A stretch of 64,000 nt of DNA from Aphrocallistes beatrix (lineage: Eukaryota; Porifera; Hexactinellida; Sceptrulophora; Aphrocallistidae): contig OY725495.1 of assembly GCA_963281255.1 (NCBI GenBank), positions 2,604,001 to 2,668,000 on the forward strand. The letters are read 5' to 3'. Under the pieces are notes generated by a model. It was not told the DNA's origin. It made no database searches and saw only the letters and a list, made by a program, of their open reading frames with translations. This document shows positions 1-12,025 of the stretch, piece after piece. Both the position numbers and the translations under genes were made by a program. The number at the start of each line of letters is the position of its first letter. Within the stretch, counting starts at the first letter, position 1.

Positions 1-300
1 GTGCAGAATTGATTGAGGAACTGGGAGGTGTTAGAAATGTGAAATTTGGCACACAGGTAAATAATAATCAGTCTACGATTAAGTTAGAAGATCTATGAAA
101 TCTTCACACCTCGCCGAGATAGGTGACAAATTGTGCTGACCAATCAAATTCGTTTATTTTATAATGCAAATACATAAAACAGTTGTGACTTATGCATACA
201 ATCAAAAGGACTATTTGTGATTGAAATTCATTGGTTCATGTGAGAACCAATCAATTATCAGACTTTTATCAATTTTTAAAATTTTGATGAGTAATTGTGA
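1..300 (+). repeat. REP2-like repeat, partial
   Basis: The start (gaattgattgaggaactggg, near position 6) resembles the head of the repeat I call REP2, better preserved at 6034 and 51806, including the downstream text about 'cttcacacctcgcc'. Only the 5' part is present and it fades by about 300. No coding signal is seen. Confidence 0.4.
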
Positions 301-755
301 CATAGAAATTGTATTATAGCTGAATAGGAAGTAGTCTATTTGCTATCAAATGGGATTAAATTTGAATGTCTAGCTATCGCTGTTTTCAAGATATAGCCCC
401 AACTGACCAAAACACGTTTCCATAGCAACACTGGAATGTAAGAACATTCCATGGAAAAATTCAAAATTTTTAGTATTAACACATTCACTTAGAAGTGCCC
501 TTAAACGACCTCTGAAAATCACTAAGTTTGACCCGAATATAGCCTGTTGCGCAATCATTTGATGACTAATCTAAATTTTAACAACGGATATGGGTGCTTT
601 GACACCATATTTATATATGCTGGTAATACATTCCTAAGCTCTATTGTGCTTTGTTAATGATTTAAGGCAGCTCATGTATTTCTTCAACCATTTTCTACTG
701 CATCCCTAGTGCCAAATTCGCAAGTTACTCTGAGGCCTTATTATAGTAGGCTATG
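300..755 (+). repeat. Right arm of a foldback (P-like MITE) element
   Basis: This stretch matches the right half of the foldback element at 44173-49540, including 'gcgcaatcatttgatgacta', 'atatgctggtaatacattc' and the terminal 'atagtaggctatg' ending at 755. The terminal sequence is the same type as the ends of the P-like element at 38361-41269. Short ORFs here are by-products of the repeat. A T1 terminal motif (ttaatcgagttttaatagta) follows directly at 763-785. Confidence 0.6.
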
Positions 756-904
756 ATATACATTAATCGAGTTTTAATAGTAAGGATTTTGTGATCGATT
801 TGTTTGATCATAGCATATAACACACTTTAATTGTTAAGTATAATAATCTTTAGTAATGTGAACTTTGTGGATTCAAATGACCTTACATTCAGGATTATTT
901 GACT

Positions 905-1062
905 TAATACGAAGTAAATTCTATTTATCACAAACCTAACTTTCTGCTACAGTTCTGATTTTATTAAAGTAACTACAGACAAATAACAATTCAGCATACT
1001 TAGTAGAGAACAAGAAAGCGACGTATTGTTTCTCTAATATCCCCAGCATAAAACCTAAAATT
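905..1062 (-). repeat. Dispersed repeat (REP3), partial
   Basis: The segment from 'cacaaacctaactttctgct' to 'tctctaatatccccagc' is a diverged inverted copy of 40470-40600, where the same text adjoins the GC-rich hairpin end shared with REP1. Here that end is missing. No coding function is supported. Confidence 0.45.
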
Positions 1063-1354
1063 GGAGTGAAAGCGAAAGTGAGCATTATGGAGAGTGATAT
1101 GCATAAGAACTTAGTGAAAGGGGGCATTTTGAGTTTGAAAGTGGCATTTATTCGTGAGGGGGGTGCTGTGTTGCATTGTAGGTCTAATTCTTATTTGGCA
1201 GGTTTATGTCTTATTCCTACTTTGAGGCTTTTCGAACTTATTCGTACTTCATATATATTTATGAACTTATTCATATTTCATACTTTTTCTAACTTATTCT
1301 TAATTCAGAAATATTTTCGAACCAATTCCTACTCAAATTCGGACTAATTCCGCC

Positions 1355-1560
1355 ATCCTTAGGAATGTATTACCATCATATATAAATATGGTGTCAAAGT
1401 ACCCATATTCTTTTTCAAATTTAGATTAGTCACTATATGATTGCGCAATAGGTTATATTTGTGACAAATTTAGTGATTTTCGGAGGCCGTTTAACGACTC
1501 TTCTGAGTGTTTTTATTGTAATTTTTTTAGCATAGAACTGAGATGTGAATGAGTTAATGA
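1355..1560 (+). repeat. Left arm of a foldback (P-like MITE) element
   Basis: Text such as 'gaatgtattaccatcatata' and 'gattgcgcaataggtta' matches the left arm of the foldback at 44173-49540 in opposite orientation to the arm at 300-755. The two arms point away from each other, so they come from different copies or a rearrangement. Confidence 0.5.
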
Positions 1561-2880
1561 TACATTTTTGCTTTCTTACCAGGGCGTAAACTTAGACGGC
1601 CACTGGCTGCTTGGGACCCCACGCAGCAGCGACGGCGCAATAACGCCGCTACTATGGAACTGAAAGGGTCTTTCAAGAATCCATGGGGCTCATGTCATAA
1701 AAAAATGGTGACGCTGCATTATTTCGGATTCGAAAGTTGTCATTAGTTCTACTCGATTTTTACTAAGGTTGTCATTAGATCGACTCGGTTTATGTGGTTT
1801 CTCATGCTATATTGAAATCATACAGTGAGATTGTAGTTATATTTTGTTGCCCAGTGTCGAGAGAGAGATATGCATTTACTTGCAGCCAGGGCCATGGGCG
1901 TAGATTTACCAAATTAGGCGGGGCGCCTCCTTCCACTTTTCAAAATGTTGGTCTTTGAGGCTATATCCACCAATTTGAAGATGTCCTAATTTCAAGGGGT
2001 AGAATACATATAGTTATTTTTATAAGAATTTAGTACGTATTGATTTATATTATTGCTACAGTAAGTATTATCAATTTAATTACTATGCTGCATTTAAGAT
2101 TTATCGCTAGATGGTTAGGCAGTGGGTCATTGGACCCCCTAATATTTTGGAAAAATGTGAAAATTATGTGCCTATGGAAGCGATGTATTTATACCATGGA
2201 ATAGGTTCAGGGTCCAAGGATTTGATATCAGAAATTTGATCAAAATACAGAGCAAAAAACGAAATTTATTTCTTATAAAATTAGTCCTAAATTAAAATAT
2301 ACACTCTAAAAAAATTGCAGTTAATGCCGGAATAGTGTACGACCATAGGCACCGACCCCGGGGTCTCGAGCCCCCCCTGGATTAGAAGCCCTGTCTACGA
2401 CCATTTACTTTCCAAAGCATCCATAACTCACTAACTGGTGCAAATATCAATTCCAGATTGTTTTACTACACAAATATTACTGGGCTAGATTAATCACGTC
2501 TATACAAAGATAATATTATACAATTGTTTGAAACTTAATAGCTTGATAATGAAAAGTGATATAAAAAAAATTTCAACGAATAAATGTTCATCATATATAC
2601 TTTCGACACCTTTTAATAAAAAAAGTATATGCGACCAGGTGACGATAATTCATCATGAATATCCAAAATGTAGAATTTTCATTATGTATTATGCTATATC
2701 ATGTTTCCCAAACATTTCCTCAAAAATATCAAGATATTTCAACCTACGTGAGGGGTTAAAAATGCTTAACTTGAAAACGAAAAGCTTTAGAGATTAGAGA
2801 TTACTGAAACTTAATGTTTATAGGTATCGCAGCACTTTTCTATAAAAAATATTTTCATGGTCAGGAGACAATGACTGATC
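1561..2880. other. No gene recognised
   Basis: There is no supported ORF. A short stretch near 2342 (cataggcaccgaccccgggg) resembles the terminal sequence of the GC-rich MITE at 9970 and may be a relic of such an insertion. An 89-codon ORF at 2528-2797 is AT-rich, matches no family I know and is probably chance. Confidence 0.3.
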
Positions 2881-2889
2881 AATGAATGA

Positions 2890-3640
2890 TTACAGTGTGT
2901 GTAATAATATCATAATGATACCCCCAGATTGCCTTCACCTTTTTCAAGCAGTCACCATCCGGACCCCTCTTTGGGGATGTCTAAAATCGCCGAATTGTAG
3001 GCCTAGGCCGCAGCCTCTGGACTACTATAAGTTACTCCTCGGATCTGTTTTTGACTTCTGGAAACACAAAAAAGTCGCAGATTTTGGATGGATTTTTCAG
3101 CGAAAAAATCTAAAGTTGCTATGGCATTATGTGAACTTGCATTATCATGATGCCAAAAGAGATTCGATGTCTTCGATCTTGGATGTAACGTCATCCACTC
3201 CTACAAGACTTGAATTATGCACACATCGATATACCAACGCGCCGTAACTGTCTGTTCCAGTAAATTAATGGTAGCAATATGACCACTTTCTGACACAAAT
3301 GTAGCGACCATTTGCTTTCTTCCAATCTGGAGTTCCACTATTATCCATTCATAGGTGATCCGCCGATCTAACATAATGTTTTTAAGTTAGATCTGCGAAT
3401 CTATGCGTCGCGGGACGTCCAAGCTCTTCGGACAATGATGTTCTTCCCCTCCGAAACTCAGTAAACCAGTTGAAAACTTTGCGCGGGATGGACTTTGATT
3501 TCCAAAAACAGAATTATTTTGAATGAGTGACTATTAAGCACTCAAATCTAAAAAAATCGTATTAAATCATGGAAATCACGCCGCTCCAACTCCATCAAAA
3601 AATTTAAATAATGTTGAATGTCACACAGTGGGCGAAAACC
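2890..3640 (-). pseudogene. Decayed mariner transposase
   Basis: Read on the minus strand, two mariner landmarks survive in different frames. One is a helix-turn-helix segment (FNWFTEFRRGRTSLSEELG) near 3470. The other is the second catalytic aspartate in WHHDNASSH near 3150, followed by CDFFVFPEVKNRSEE, the equivalent of the mariner third-aspartate region. The frame is broken several times, so no functional protein is encoded. The 121-codon plus-strand ORF at 2882-3247 is only the shadow of this relic. It is more diverged than the mariner at 60631. Confidence 0.7.
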
Positions 3641-3811
3641 AAATATCATCGGTAATAGTTAAAAAAATTTATTATCTGACTATGGGTTATCACCTATAAA
3701 TTGTTGATTGGACACCAAATCTTTTATATATAGCTTCTCTATCTCGTCTCATGATTACAGCAAAAATCCGTTTATAAATTCAATTTATATCAGCGTAATT
3801 TGATACTATAC

Positions 3812-4060
3812 AAGTGCGCTTCGCTTGCTTTCGCTGTGCTACTGGAAAACGCACCATTCGGGCGCCTAGGCTCGCAAGGATTAATTATATGGTAGATAAC
3901 ATTTCTAAATAGGTATGTCTTACTGTTATAATCGATATCACCCTAAAAATTACCAAATGTTTCAATTTTTGCTGAGTAATGATGACGTCAAAACATGAGT
4001 CATCATTTTTCGATGATAGTTGTATCATCTTTGAGATATATTAATATACACACTCTTTAT
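3812..4060 (-). repeat. REP1 copy, truncated
   Basis: An inverted copy of REP1 starting with its GC-rich end (gtgcgcttcgcttgcttt) and running through 'taatgatgacgtcaaaacat'. It keeps a perfect CRE-type octamer TGACGTCA at 3983-3990 and an AP-1-type TGAGTCA just after it. It stops at a TA run where the pogo-like MITE at 4074 begins. Confidence 0.7.
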
Positions 4061-4073
4061 ATATATATATATA

Positions 4074-4592
4074 CAGTAGAACCTCTATAAGTGGGGTCTC
4101 TATATGTGGGGGGACCTCTATAAGTGGGGCAATTTTTTGACATCTTTGCTCATTTCCATACAGATAAACCTCCATAAGTGGGGAAGTGCCATTATGCGGG
4201 GAATGGGGGTGACTTTTAGGTTAATAATACCTCACGAAACTAAGATTAACCTCTATATGTGGGGAATATGATAGGAGTTTTTCTATGCGAAATTGGATAT
4301 TAATCAAAACAACCGTTCACAGATGAATCGGAACTTGGTATTGTGCTATACCATTGCTGGAAATTTCGTGCCTCACAAATCAACCCTTTCTCATATCATT
4401 ACACCCTTAATAAACCATTAAAAAATCGTAAGAAAGTAATAATAAATTTTAGGGAAAGTAGAATAGAGAATTCTCATAGTAATACTAAGGCAAGCTTGTT
4501 TTATGGGAATATTAGAATTGGAATCATAAGTGGGGAATGGGGGAGTATCATCATGCTAGCCGGCCCAACCTCCCCCACTTATAGAGGTTCTA

Positions 4593-4595
<3 letters not shown>
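4074..4595. mobile_element. Pogo-like MITE, CTATAAGTGGGG family
   Basis: The ends are inverted repeats (cagtagaacctctataagtg and its complement), flanked by TA on both sides as expected for the Tc1/mariner/pogo superfamily. The motif 'ctataagtgggg' or close variants recurs inside (for example at 4108, 4163 and 4252), so the interior reiterates the terminus. No transposase is encoded; the 105-codon ORF starting at 4343 is not protein-like. A relative starts at 58515. The element is followed by a (TA)n tract to about 4640 and a T1 motif at 4642. Confidence 0.75.
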
Positions 4596-4644
<49 letters not shown>

Positions 4645-5186
4645 GTTAATCGAGTTTTAATATTAAAGATAAAACACGCTTTGTTGCCATTAATGATAAA
4701 AACAACATTTTTTAGTTCATTCAGATTATCATAACTAATAAATTAGTGATTAAAGAAGAAACTTCCTGATATAGAAGTATAATATATGTGGTTATATTGA
4801 AGTTGATATGTTATGATTGCTGATTAGTGGATTTTTATGATACGGTATAGTAATTAAACCATTAAATAGTCGTTCGTGTTGAGTAGTATCTGGAGAAGCT
4901 TTTTTCATTCTTTTGGTGCCAATAAACTTTCTTTGAGAAAATGAAAAGTAATCATATTGTGTGTGAAGTAGACGAATATAAATATCTTATCCTCAAATGA
5001 TGTTTTCCTTGACAATTGTTCCCGATAACTTCGCATATGCTTATGATAAGCATCCAATCCTTCTACTGAAAATGATTTCATACCCCGACTTCCATTGTAT
5101 TCTTCAATTAATTGTGCACAGCGAGTTAATACCTTGTGTAAAGTTGGATTTATGCTTTCCCAAGGAAATATCTTATATATTAAAAC

Positions 5187-6005
5187 CAGGGTTGGAATTT
5201 AACCCGGGTTAAATAGGTTTTGCCCAGCCCAGTGGGTTAAACCCGGGTAAAACCCGGGTTTAATTAGTTTAACCCGGGTTAAAACGGGTTTTATTCTCCA
5301 GAAACGGATTTTCCCAGTTATTGTCCTTGTTTTCAAATTCAACGATATGATTAATTATATAAGCGTATTTATTGTAAGAGGTGCATATCAAAATATAATA
5401 CACTAATGAAAATCTAAAACAAATGAAAAGCAAATCACCAGTCAAACTCCACTGAACCTCTCAATTCGCGATAACATGTTACCAATTTTGCTGTTTTCTC
5501 TAAGCCTAATCTATTTCGAAGTTTGTTCTGGACTAAACTAAAGCTAGAAAATATCCGCTCAATTGAAGCATTTATGCACCTCACCTTGGACCTTCTACTT
5601 TTAGAAAAAAGCTTTGAACAGGATCACTGGGCCACCAACAAAACTAGCATTATACATGTAGTAACCGCTATGATTAGAGTAGGTAAGGTGAACAAACTGC
5701 TCTACATATATAATAGTATAGTATCCTTTGATTGTTTACTTAATTAAATAATGCACCTCAGATTGTTGTAACTTTTAAGAAATTCCATTGTTAGTACATC
5801 AGGTCTTATTAAAAACATCATTACGGAATCTCAATATCATACTTGCAGAATAAGAATTTTCAATCCAAACATTTGATATTGCTAAAATTAACTTGATTTA
5901 CAAGTACATTCGAATAAAACCCACTTTAACCCAGTTTAACCCACAAAAGGGGGTTTTGCCCAGCCCGGGTTTAACCCGGGGGGTGGGTTAAATTAGCCAA
6001 CCCTG
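5187..6005 (-). mobile_element. hAT element with 8-bp target duplication
   Basis: Termini 'cagggttgg...' and '...ccaaccctg' are bounded by the exact direct repeat ATTAAAAC at 5179-5186 and 6006-6013, the 8-bp target-site duplication typical of hAT elements. The subterminal regions are packed with 'aacccgggtt' repeats. At about 819 bp it is an internally deleted derivative holding only the C-terminal piece of a transposase. Confidence 0.8.
5455..5600 (-). pseudogene. hAT transposase C-terminal dimerisation fragment
   Basis: On the minus strand the text reads INASIERIFSSFSLVQNKL, then RNRLGLEKTAKLVTCYRELR. This matches the hATC dimerisation motif (ASxERxFS followed by KLRNRLGxEK). It lies inside the hAT element 5187-6005, so it is the surviving end of that element's transposase. 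The 74-codon plus-strand ORF at 5523 is its shadow. Confidence 0.7.
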
Positions 6006-6033
6006 ATTAAAACACTAGGATTTATTTGTTTGT

Positions 6034-6770
6034 TTGTCTGAATTGATTGAAGAATTGGCAAGTCGTAGAGATATGAAAATTGCCATGTAGGTGTCAAATG
6101 CTATGACTACGATTACGTTCTAAGATCTAAGCGAAATTTTCACACCTCTGCAAAAAAATGGAAAACAATTTTTCACACCTTTTCTATACAAAATAAATGA
6201 CTACACTATCACAATAGAAATCATTGAACGACACTACAGTATATCCTCATTGTTATTAATACTTCAAAGCCACAACTTATGTTTATATCTTAAATGTATT
6301 ATAGTTTATAGCAAAAATGTGCATATTTTCACACCTTTATATACGTACATATGTTCACACCATTTGACGAATTTTGAAAAATATGCTACAGACTAGCTTC
6401 CAACGGGTGACATGGGGTTTTTAGAGATGTGGATTTCGAATATCATATTTTCAGATATATATGATGATACATTATTTGTTTACATTAGATACATAAAGTA
6501 AACAAATCTCAAAAATATGCTAGAATCTTGCTTTCAGCGGTTGACATGGGGTTTTCAGGGGTGTAGATTTCGAATATTAGGTTTTCGGATCCATATGAGA
6601 AATTATTCGTTAACTTTTGTTCACAATATTTATATAAAGGATTAAATTCCCGAAATAAGTTAGATTTAGTAACTCCAGGCGCCCGCAGAGCGACTCTGCG
6701 GACACACAGTGTCTGCAAGCCGCGCAGCACAAGCAAGCGAAGTGCGGTTGTATCTTATATAAACTCGTCT
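6034..6770 (+). repeat. REP2 copy with hairpin end
   Basis: It starts 'gaattgattgaagaattggc' and ends with a GC-rich segment of the same kind as REP1 (aagcaagcgaagtgcggttg). The middle is unlike REP1. The end contains a perfect 8-bp stem with a three-base loop (ccgcagag cga ctctgcgg, 6676-6694) and a second hairpin (tgcggacac aca gtgtctgca). This copy also shows the uninterrupted target sequence of the hAT insertion found in the other REP2 copy at 52376. Confidence 0.7.
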
Positions 6771-7760
6771 CCCGGTGTCCCCGCATAATAATTCATCGCA
6801 ATTAAATATGCGTAATATAACTGAAATATTGGTATGTATAGATGTTATAGGCAGGCGCTATTGTGCAGGAATTTGTCTTTATCCAGTATAGGAAGTCCTT
6901 ATCGTTGGAAACATGTTCGCACAACTCTTCCTGTGAAGGTAGTGCTGTTTCGTGCGTTTTTAACTCACCGTGTGATTTTAACTCACTTGTATCACTGGAA
7001 CAGGGATATCTTCTACTGTGTGATTTTAACTCACTGAAATAATATAGGGACATCTGCTACTGTGTGATTTTAACTCGCTGAGTTAGTATAATATAAGACT
7101 GAATATGTGAAATTGTTTCTAATTTTTTAGTATTTTTGCAATTTTCTCGTCATATCTCACAAAGTAATTCCATTATTTAATTAAACCCCATTTTTATAAA
7201 GGCCCAATGCTGTTCAATGACAAATTATCCCTACTCATCCATACAAATCGACTTGTGATGAGATTAAATTACTCTCTTGAGGAATGTGAGCTCATAAACG
7301 ATCCATTCCTGTGTATGTATGGTATGTTAGAAGATTTATAATAATCTTTAATTAATGTATATTTTGTATCCCCTTTTACTAATAAACATTATATAACAAT
7401 GTAAGAGTCAGATTTTATTATTTATTAAGTAAATATAAGCATTCATTGTAAAGATATCAAAATAGTAATATTATTGATAAAATCAAGTAATATTTTCAGG
7501 AATATACAGGATATACAAGTGTTTGACAATTCAATAAAAATGAAAATGAAAAAAATTAAAACAAGTTTCGTGATTGCCTCTTCCTCCCTTTAAGCCATTC
7601 CCTTCCTCTCCAGATGTTCGTGCGCTATGTGTTTGTTTGTGTTTGGTAATGTATAGATGGAATGTACATTAGTTTGGACTAATTTTATTTGGACAGCGGG
7701 TTGGTATATTCCAACTTTCGAGTAAAGTTTGTAATGTTGTGTGAGTTTACAGTCAATTCA
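6771..7760. other. No gene recognised
   Basis: AT-rich sequence. 'gtgtgattttaactcac' type segments recur three or four times between 6970 and 7070. No ORF with a recognisable product is present. Confidence 0.3.
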
Positions 7761-7904
7761 CCAGACAAGCCTCAACTCTGATCTTTACCCCCAAGTGAGT
7801 AGATATTTTGAAGCATCCAGGTCAAGGGCAACATCACGCAAGGGTTGAGCCACGTAAGTGTGTACTGTCGACAGAATCTATCTCTTATACATTCATTAGA
7901 CTTC

Positions 7905-8176
7905 AAACTCCAGATGGTTACTCCAAGTGAAGTGTTAATGCATTTAAGTCGAGGTACCGCCGCGGAAATGTATTCCCTACTCCGCGCCGCGCGAGTTTGT
8001 ACCACAGTCGAGTTATTATTAATTCATCAGACAAGCAGACAAACTCCAGATGGTTACTCCAAGTGAAGTGTTAAAGCATTTAAGTCGAGGTACCGCCTCG
8101 CAAATGTATTCCCAATTTCGCGCCGCGCGAGTTTGTACCACAGTCGGGTTCTTATTGATTCATCAGACAAGCAGAC
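7905..8176. repeat. Tandem duplication of a 136-bp unit
   Basis: 7905-8040 and 8041-8176 are the same 136-bp unit (aaactccagatggttactcc ... caagcagac) with about a dozen substitutions or fewer and no length change. The unit is more GC-rich than its surroundings and includes 'cgcgccgcgcgag'. Overlapping ORFs on both strands have no recognisable product. Confidence 0.8.
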
Positions 8177-8705
8177 AAAATGATTAACTCACGTGTACTT
8201 CATATCCTCATTCTTGTATTTCGTCTCAGCTTAGACTCGTCAGTTGCGCTGCCTGTCTCGCAATACATTTGAGATGATTGAGTGATGAAAAAGTGTTACT
8301 TTGGTAGTGATTCAGTCGGTTGAGCACGGGAAGAACAATCGGATAAAAGACATGAGGTATTAAGTAGATCGGTGGTAGGTGTCTAATCAATGTTGATTAT
8401 TTGGTCGGATTTGTCATCTTTATAGAATGTTGGAGTTAGGCTGTTCATCAGTGCAGTTACAGGTTCATAATGTTCGTGGTAAATTGCGATCTAAATGGCG
8501 CAATCTTCACTGTTGTCATTAGACGCACATATGTGTGACCAGCGTACTTCTGGAATGAGGCTATCCGAGGTTCTATATATCCAATTGCAACATAGATGTC
8601 TCTCTTGAGCAGTGCGGAGGCAGCCATCAGTTCGACATCACTGTCTCTGCGTCGTACATTACACTTTCTCCAAGATATTCGGCGGGAGTGGTTGATAGAA
8701 CCTGA

Positions 8706-8975
8706 CTAAAATACAAACTTATCTCGTATTTCCGAAATGACCTTAGACAGACATCTAAAGAGACAGTTGCTATCACCAGTAATAGAGGAAGACCTCCAAG
8801 GCTCAAAATTCCCCAACACTTGCCCCGCCTGGCTAGAGTGCTGCTGGTCAGTTTGCTGTTGGAATTTGATACCTAACAAATCGCACTTTTCTTTCTGCCA
8901 CTCGATCATAATGGGGGATATTATGGGATTGTCGGACTTTAGGTGATGGATAACGAGTTGTGGAAATTCATTCAC
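8706..8975 (-). pseudogene. OTU-like cysteine protease fragment
   Basis: An 89-codon minus-strand ORF contains ITGDSNCLFRCLSKVIS, which fits the OTU catalytic motif (D-x-N-C-x-F-R) with the nucleophilic cysteine, preceded by a WQKEKCDLLGIKF segment. OTU domains are deubiquitinases that also occur in animal transposon-encoded proteins. The histidine part of the active site is absent, so this is a fragment. Whether it belongs to a mobile element cannot be told from the flanks. Confidence 0.5.
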
Positions 8976-9715
8976 ATTTTAGGAGAATTATTGATTTCCG
9001 ATGAACTCCAATGCCTAAATTACAGTAAATTAATTTTGAGACCATGTTATATCAATCAATCTACCTATGTAATACTCGGATACAACTAACCTTTCCGTAT
9101 AGAACTTTATCACCTTAGTCGCAGGTTCGATAAGGTCTCAGCTCTGGATATATTTGCTTTGCGAACTCCATTAGCGTGTAATTAATCTCTCTCCTCTACC
9201 AACATAAGTATAGAATGTTGAAATTACCACATTCGATTTCTGCTGGGTAGCTTTGTTACGTCTTATCCAAGTTCGTACTAACGAGAGTCTATGCGAATAC
9301 ATATTTATCTTTGAAAGGTTGTGCTGACCAAAGAATCGGGACTGGAATCTTTCTGTACTTGATAAACGATCACATTTGGGACATAGAATCCCTTTACATT
9401 TCGGGGCTTATCCAATTCCTCGTAGAGTATGGAGCGGTATACTCCACCGTTTTTGTGATCTGTAAAGACTAAATAAATAATATTTGTAAAGTTATAAAAT
9501 CATAAAAACATGTACATATTCGTCTGAGATCAGAACTTAGTGGATCCATAACAAAAAGACTCTTTCTGTACATTGCAGTTCATTTCGTTACAGATATATA
9601 TATATAAATGAATTTATATACACCGCATGTACATTAATTGAGCTTTAATAGTAAGGATGTACAATTTCAAGTTTTCAACTTAGTTGACTAATTCATAATT
9701 CATCATGAATTCATC
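8976..9715. other. No gene recognised
   Basis: No coding or RNA feature is supported. A T1-type motif (ttaattgagctttaatagta) lies near 9634, next to a short TA run. Confidence 0.3.
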
Positions 9716-9969
9716 AATCACAAGCGCTGCTTCGCTTGCTTGCGCTTCGCGGCTGGCGGACACTTTATGTCCGCCGGATGTGCCCTGCGGGCGCCTGGGA
9801 CCACAGTGATTAATTATAAGGGAGATAACATCTCTAAATACGTCTGTCCTACTATTATAATCGAGATCGCACGAAAAATGACCAAATTTGTCAATTAGTA
9901 AAATTTTGATGCCTAATGATGACTTCATAACAAAGTGATGAGTCATCATTTTTTGATGATAGTTGCAAC

Positions 9970-10211
9970 CATAGGCGTCGGAAATGGGCCCACCGGCCCG
10001 TAGGCTCCGGGGCCGCTATATTCACGACATAATACATAATACTGCCTGATGCACGGTTCTAGGACTTTGGGAATGTATCGGGTAAGCTTTTCCCAGCCAG
10101 ATAAGCCCTCTGGGCCTATCCGGCCCATAATCAACGATGCCGGGTAGAGCCGGGCAACCCCTTAAGGCCGCCCGGCCCATGCCGGGTGGCCGGGTGGATC
10201 CGACGCCTATG
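9970..10211. mobile_element. GC-rich hAT-like MITE
   Basis: A 242-bp insertion with perfect 13-bp inverted ends (cataggcgtcgga / tccgacgcctatg), flanked by the exact 8-bp duplication GTTGCAAC (9962-9969 and 10212-10219). Its interior is strikingly GC-rich against the AT-rich host repeat. TSD length and 'CA...TG' ends suggest hAT or P superfamily. It encodes nothing recognisable. Confidence 0.85.
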
Positions 10212-10374
10212 GTTGCAACATATGTGAGATATATTAATATACACATTCCATTAAAATTTCAGCCTTCTATCACTGACTGAGTTATGGTCGAAAAACTGAA
10301 ATTTCTAATTTAAAAAAAGGTGACAATGACGTCATAATTCCATGATGAGTCGACATTTTCGTCTGAGCTCAGAA

Positions 10375-10787
10375 CTTAAAGTTAAAGTTAAAAGTTTATA
10401 GATGTATATACCCCCCGAATCCATGCTAATATGTTCTCAGGGGGTTTACAATCTGGGTGAGGTGCTAAACCTACTGATAGTTGCTGAATGTGTGCATGCG
10501 GCGTGTGTGTATGCATATGATGGCATGTCTGTGTGCATATGATAGCGTGTTACAGAGAAAAACTCGGCTAACAGTAGGCAAGAAAGATAGCACCTGACCT
10601 AACTTTACCTTTAAACGAGATGACATCCTTAGTGCTTTTAGCTCACTAAGGTTCTGCAAGAGTGTAGGCTCAGATTACATTACCGAAGCAATGTAATTTA
10701 GAGTAAAATGCAAATGTCCAGAGTGAGTTTAGAACCCGCGACCTTAAGTCTTGGTATTCAAACGCCCTAACCACTGTACCACCCAAG
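10375..10787 (-). mobile_element. tRNA-derived SINE
   Basis: On the minus strand it begins with an A-box-like 'tggtacagtggttagggc' and has a B-box-like 'ggtcgcgggttctaaactc' (10725-10743), the split RNA polymerase III promoter of tRNA-derived SINEs. It ends in a short tandem tail (actttaactttaactttaa) typical of LINE-mobilised SINEs. It sits inside a REP1 copy. I see no clear target duplication. Confidence 0.75.
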
Positions 10788-10929
10788 CAGAGCCATACCA
10801 AAGACTCACGCATGCCAAAAATCAGCTTTCTGCGCCTTACAGTTTCTTCAATCAATTCGTTACATATATATATATATATATATACGTATATATAAACATT
10901 AATTGGGTTTTAATAGTAAGGATAAGGTA

Positions 10930-12025
10930 GGTAAACTAATTATGAATTATTCAAAAAATGCATTCCTATCATTTATGATCTTTTCTTGTAAAAACTTCCA
11001 ATTTTGAATAATTCATCTATTCGTGAATTTTTCTGCTTAGGTTTTCAATAATCCATAAGTGTTACAATATGTGTAATATGCTACGAAATTTATTTTTTGT
11101 ATATCTGTTTTCAATTTTTTTCTTCTAATTTACCTACTCTACTAAGTATAAACTCTGGAATATTATTCCTCAAGCTGGACAATATTTTTGCTCATTCTTA
11201 ACCCAACCGCCGTTATGCTCACAGCTGTAAGAGGAATTATGACAACGATGAACAATTGAAAGTCTCAAAGATGGACAATTTTGGATGCGTAAAAAATATA
11301 AAACACTGTAGAGACGGATGTAATCTTATTCTAGCAATTAAATCGTATTATTTTGGATTACATCATTTGGCAACCAAGGAATTAACCCTAGATTATCGAA
11401 TATCGCGGATCCCTCCAGCCATTTTCAATGGGAAAGAAGCCATAAAGTTGTACCACTGTGGTACATTTCGGTATTATTAGGTTAATGGAATATATTTATC
11501 AAAATCTTGGTACATTCGTTTCTTTACACTTGGCTATGATTTTTAAAAGATACTTGTATATCCAAAATTCTGTTCACCTTAACAGAATGATTATATTTCG
11601 TGGTTATTAAAATACATTTATTCCCATACTCTACATATGCAACGCCGATACTCCTAGTGAACCCCAAATAAATTGCAATAAATACTTGTCCATATTTTCC
11701 ACTTTGTTCAGGGCTAAATGGGAATATTAGTAGGAACTCCTGCTTGGCACAGAACAGTAATACAATCTACATTATAATATTGTTACAATACTGTGCTTAA
11801 ATTAAACATATGAATATCTGTAATTCATTGCGTATACGCATATGTATGTATGAGAAGCTTAGAGCGGAGACGTCGCCATAGGAGAGGGGGTGTCGCGTCA
11901 ATTGAGGACAATGTCACTCCCTGGAAATATTTAAATTCCCCCTGGTATTAATTTCACAAAAGATCTTTTACTCGTAATTAATCTATGAGAATAAAGTTTT
12001 GTCTAAGGTCAGATATATGCGATTC
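10930..12025. other. No gene recognised
   Basis: AT-rich. A 74-codon ORF at 11256-11480 has no recognisable domain. 'agccattttcaatggg' near 11410 recurs at 18372 and, inverted, near 55190, so part of it is repeat-derived. Confidence 0.3.

Larger units (their letters stand above)
9716..10862 (-). repeat. REP1 copy split by two insertions
   Basis: An inverted REP1 running from its GC-rich end (gcgctgcttcgcttgcttgc) to its head (cttcaatcaattcgttac). It is interrupted by the MITE at 9970-10211 and the SINE at 10375-10787. It retains TGACGTCA at 10327-10334 and TGAGTCA before the first insertion; its other CRE site has decayed to TGACTTCA. A (TA)n tract and a T1 motif (at about 10897) follow. Confidence 0.75.

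Noticed and set aside
2882..3247. A 121-codon plus-strand ORF.
   Set aside because: It is antisense to recognisable mariner transposase text (WHHDNASSH, CDFFVFP) and has no features of its own.
4343..4660. A 105-codon ORF ending in a Tyr-Ile run.
   Set aside because: It crosses the pogo-like MITE terminus and the (TA)n tract, which supplies the Tyr-Ile repeat.
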